Below are positions 6,435-7,312 of a DNA stretch of 7,312 nt, in pieces. The DNA is from Clostridiaceae bacterium (GTDB taxonomy: Bacteria > Bacillota > Clostridia > Saccharofermentanales > Fastidiosipilaceae), in the NCBI GenBank assembly GCA_012514965.1, contig JAAYZH010000158.1:1-7312 (forward strand). Reading direction: 5' to 3'. A program made the translations under genes and the position numbers. The notes beneath the pieces were generated by a model. The model saw only the letters and a program-made list of their open reading frames with translations, did not search any database and was not told the DNA's origin. Numbering within the stretch: the first letter of the stretch is position 1; each line of letters begins with the position of its first letter.

Positions 6435-6473
6435 ATTTATCCGTTGTATTTTTGGCCAAAAACCAGCCATGAT

Positions 6474-6504
6474 TTGGCGACGATTTCGCAAGCTATGATA
6501 CAAT
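6474..6504 (+). promoter_or_regulatory. Probable promoter of rplI-dnaB
   Basis: TATGATACAAT (6494-6504) offers two overlapping -10 boxes, TATGAT (6494-6499) and TACAAT (6499-6504). The best -35-like box is TTGGCG (6474-6479), 19 bases from TACAAT; the match is weak. The position between a terminator and rplI supports a promoter here. Transcription would start near 6505-6511, leaving a leader of only about 20-27 bases. Confidence 0.55.
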
Positions 6505-6531
6505 ATGAATTCATGGAAAAGAGGTGTTTAT

Positions 6532-6975
6532 ATGAAGGTAGTTTTACTGGAAGATGTCAAAAAGCTAGGCAAGAAGAATGATGTCGTCGAAGTGAGCGAC
6601 GGATATGCCCGTAACTTCCTGTTTAAACGCAATTTAGCGATTGAAGCAACCGGCGGGAATCTCAACGATGTCCGCCTGAAACAGGGTTCAGTGAAGGCAA
6701 AAGAAGACCGTGAACTCGCAGAGGCTAAGGAATTGGCAGCGTTGATTGGCGGCAGACGGTTTACGATTCGCAAGAAAACCGGCGAAGGCGGAAGATTGTA
6801 CGGCGCGTTGACTGCGATGGATGTGGCTGATTCCCTGTCTGCCGAAGGATTCAATATTGACAAGCGCGGCGTCAATCTCAAGCAGAACCTGAAGAATGTC
6901 GGGCAGACTGACGTTACACTCAAGCTGCACACTGAAGTCAGTTGTGAGATTGTGATCGAAGTCGTTTCGGCATAG
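6532..6975 (+). CDS. rplI: 50S ribosomal protein L9
   Basis: L9 is an elongated large-subunit protein that helps maintain the reading frame. The 147-residue product has the N-terminal 23S-binding domain with the signature [18 protein letters not shown] (13-30), a long connecting helix (about 41-75), and a C-terminal domain with [17 protein letters not shown] and an end [13 protein letters not shown] chose ATG 6532 because AGAGGTG (6520-6526) lies 5 bases upstream and [13 protein letters not shown] is the family start; an in-frame ATG at 6505 lies at the predicted transcription start without a ribosome binding site. The dnaB start follows the rplI stop after 24 bases, the usual pairing in Firmicutes. 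The gdpP-type gene that often precedes rplI in that phylum is absent here. Confidence 0.97.
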   Translation: MKVVLLEDVKKLGKKNDVVEVSDGYARNFLFKRNLAIEATGGNLNDVRLKQGSVKAKEDRELAEAKELAALIGGRRFTIRKKTGEGGRLYGALTAMDVADSLSAEGFNIDKRGVNLKQNLKNVGQTDVTLKLHTEVSCEIVIEVVSA

Positions 6976-6999
6976 AAATAAGCAGAGGGATCAAGCAGC

Positions 7000-7312
7000 A
7001 TGGCTGATTACGCCGGACAGGCATACGGCGACCAGGGCGATTCGCTCATCATGAAGGTTACACCTCAGAATCTGGAGGCGGAACAGTCATTGCTGGGCGG
7101 CGCTTTGACGTCGGAGCAAGCAAGAACAGAGATCGGTGGTCTCGAAAAGACTGATTTCTATGACCAGGCCAACGGCCTCATTTATGATGCTGTTCGCCAG
7201 CTCATGTCGATGGGCAAACCTGTCGACATCCTCAGCACTGCTGATTTTCTTGAGCATCAGGGCCAGCTGCAGGTCTGCGGCGGTATTGCCTATTTAGCGT
7301 CTTTGGCGGACA
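7000..7312 (+). CDS. dnaB: Replicative DNA helicase DnaB, N-terminal part (runs off window end)
   Basis: DnaB (called DnaC in Bacillus) is the hexameric helicase that unwinds DNA at the replication fork. The 104 visible residues cover most of the N-terminal domain that binds primase and loader: TPQNLEAEQSLLGGAL (21-36), then DFYDQANGLIYDAVRQLMSMGKPVDIL and GGIAYLASLAD at the end. The RecA-like ATPase domain lies beyond the window. I chose ATG 7000 because AGAGGGA (6984-6990) lies 9 bases upstream; this gives about 20 residues before the conserved TPQNLEAEQ, including a Gly/Asp/Gln-rich stretch. A later in-frame ATG at 7051, just before KVTPQNLEAEQ, has no ribosome binding site but would give a more usual N-terminal length. 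The gene is co-directional with rplI and probably cotranscribed. Confidence 0.93.
   Translation, partial: MADYAGQAYGDQGDSLIMKVTPQNLEAEQSLLGGALTSEQARTEIGGLEKTDFYDQANGLIYDAVRQLMSMGKPVDILSTADFLEHQGQLQVCGGIAYLASLAD

Noticed and set aside
6505..6531. An earlier ATG start for rplI at 6505 adding nine residues
   Set aside because: It lies at the predicted transcription start, has no ribosome binding site, and would extend past the standard L9 N-terminus.
6528..7001. A long open frame (157 residues) on the minus strand across all of rplI
   Set aside because: It mirrors the L9 coding frame, has a Ser/Thr/Pro/Arg-rich composition without any recognisable domain, and has no ribosome binding site. rplI is certain from family motifs.
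1..7312. A new defence, mobile or biosynthetic system
   Set aside because: Every gene falls into a core informational family, or DUF951, in a coherent co-directional layout. There are no transposase, integrase, toxin-antitoxin, repeat-array or phage features.

Overview
The window is an ordinary housekeeping stretch of a Bacillota genome, most likely a Clostridia-type organism of medium GC. The evidence is the gene content and order: rho-rpmE-prmC-prfA-Sua5, then rpsF-ssb-rpsR-rplI-dnaB. A DUF951 gene, strong Shine-Dalgarno sites and SigA-type promoters with TTGACA and TGn-extended -10 boxes agree with this. All genes lie on the + strand. I found no mobile element, CRISPR array, tRNA, rRNA or obviously new multi-gene system.

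Left part (1-1731): the 3' part of rho is followed by a 184-base gap. The gap holds a 7-bp inverted repeat, a good promoter and a structured leader, and then comes rpmE (zinc-type L31), closed by a clear intrinsic terminator.

Middle part (1747-5099): four tightly coupled genes, prmC, a DUF951 gene, prfA and the long Sua5-type tsaC, are joined by a 1-nt gap and two 4-nt start/stop overlaps. PrmC methylates the GGQ glutamine of release factor 1, the product of prfA. Sua5 makes the threonylcarbamoyl-AMP used for t6A in tRNA. The operon therefore concerns translation termination and decoding, with one small cysteine-bearing protein of unknown function inside it. No promoter is visible between the rpmE terminator and prmC, so the operon may depend on read-through.

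Right part (5100-7312): an AT-rich gap, a TTGACA promoter and a 93-nt leader with a bulged hairpin precede rpsF-ssb-rpsR (S6, SSB, S18), closed by an intrinsic terminator. A second, weaker promoter precedes rplI (L9), and the 5' end of the replicative helicase gene dnaB follows. This is the classical Firmicute link between ribosomal proteins and replication proteins.

The points most worth a second look are the two ribosomal-protein leaders (rpmE and rpsF), the DUF951 gene inside the prmC-prfA operon, the terminator just before prmC, and the joining of two loci that are usually separate.
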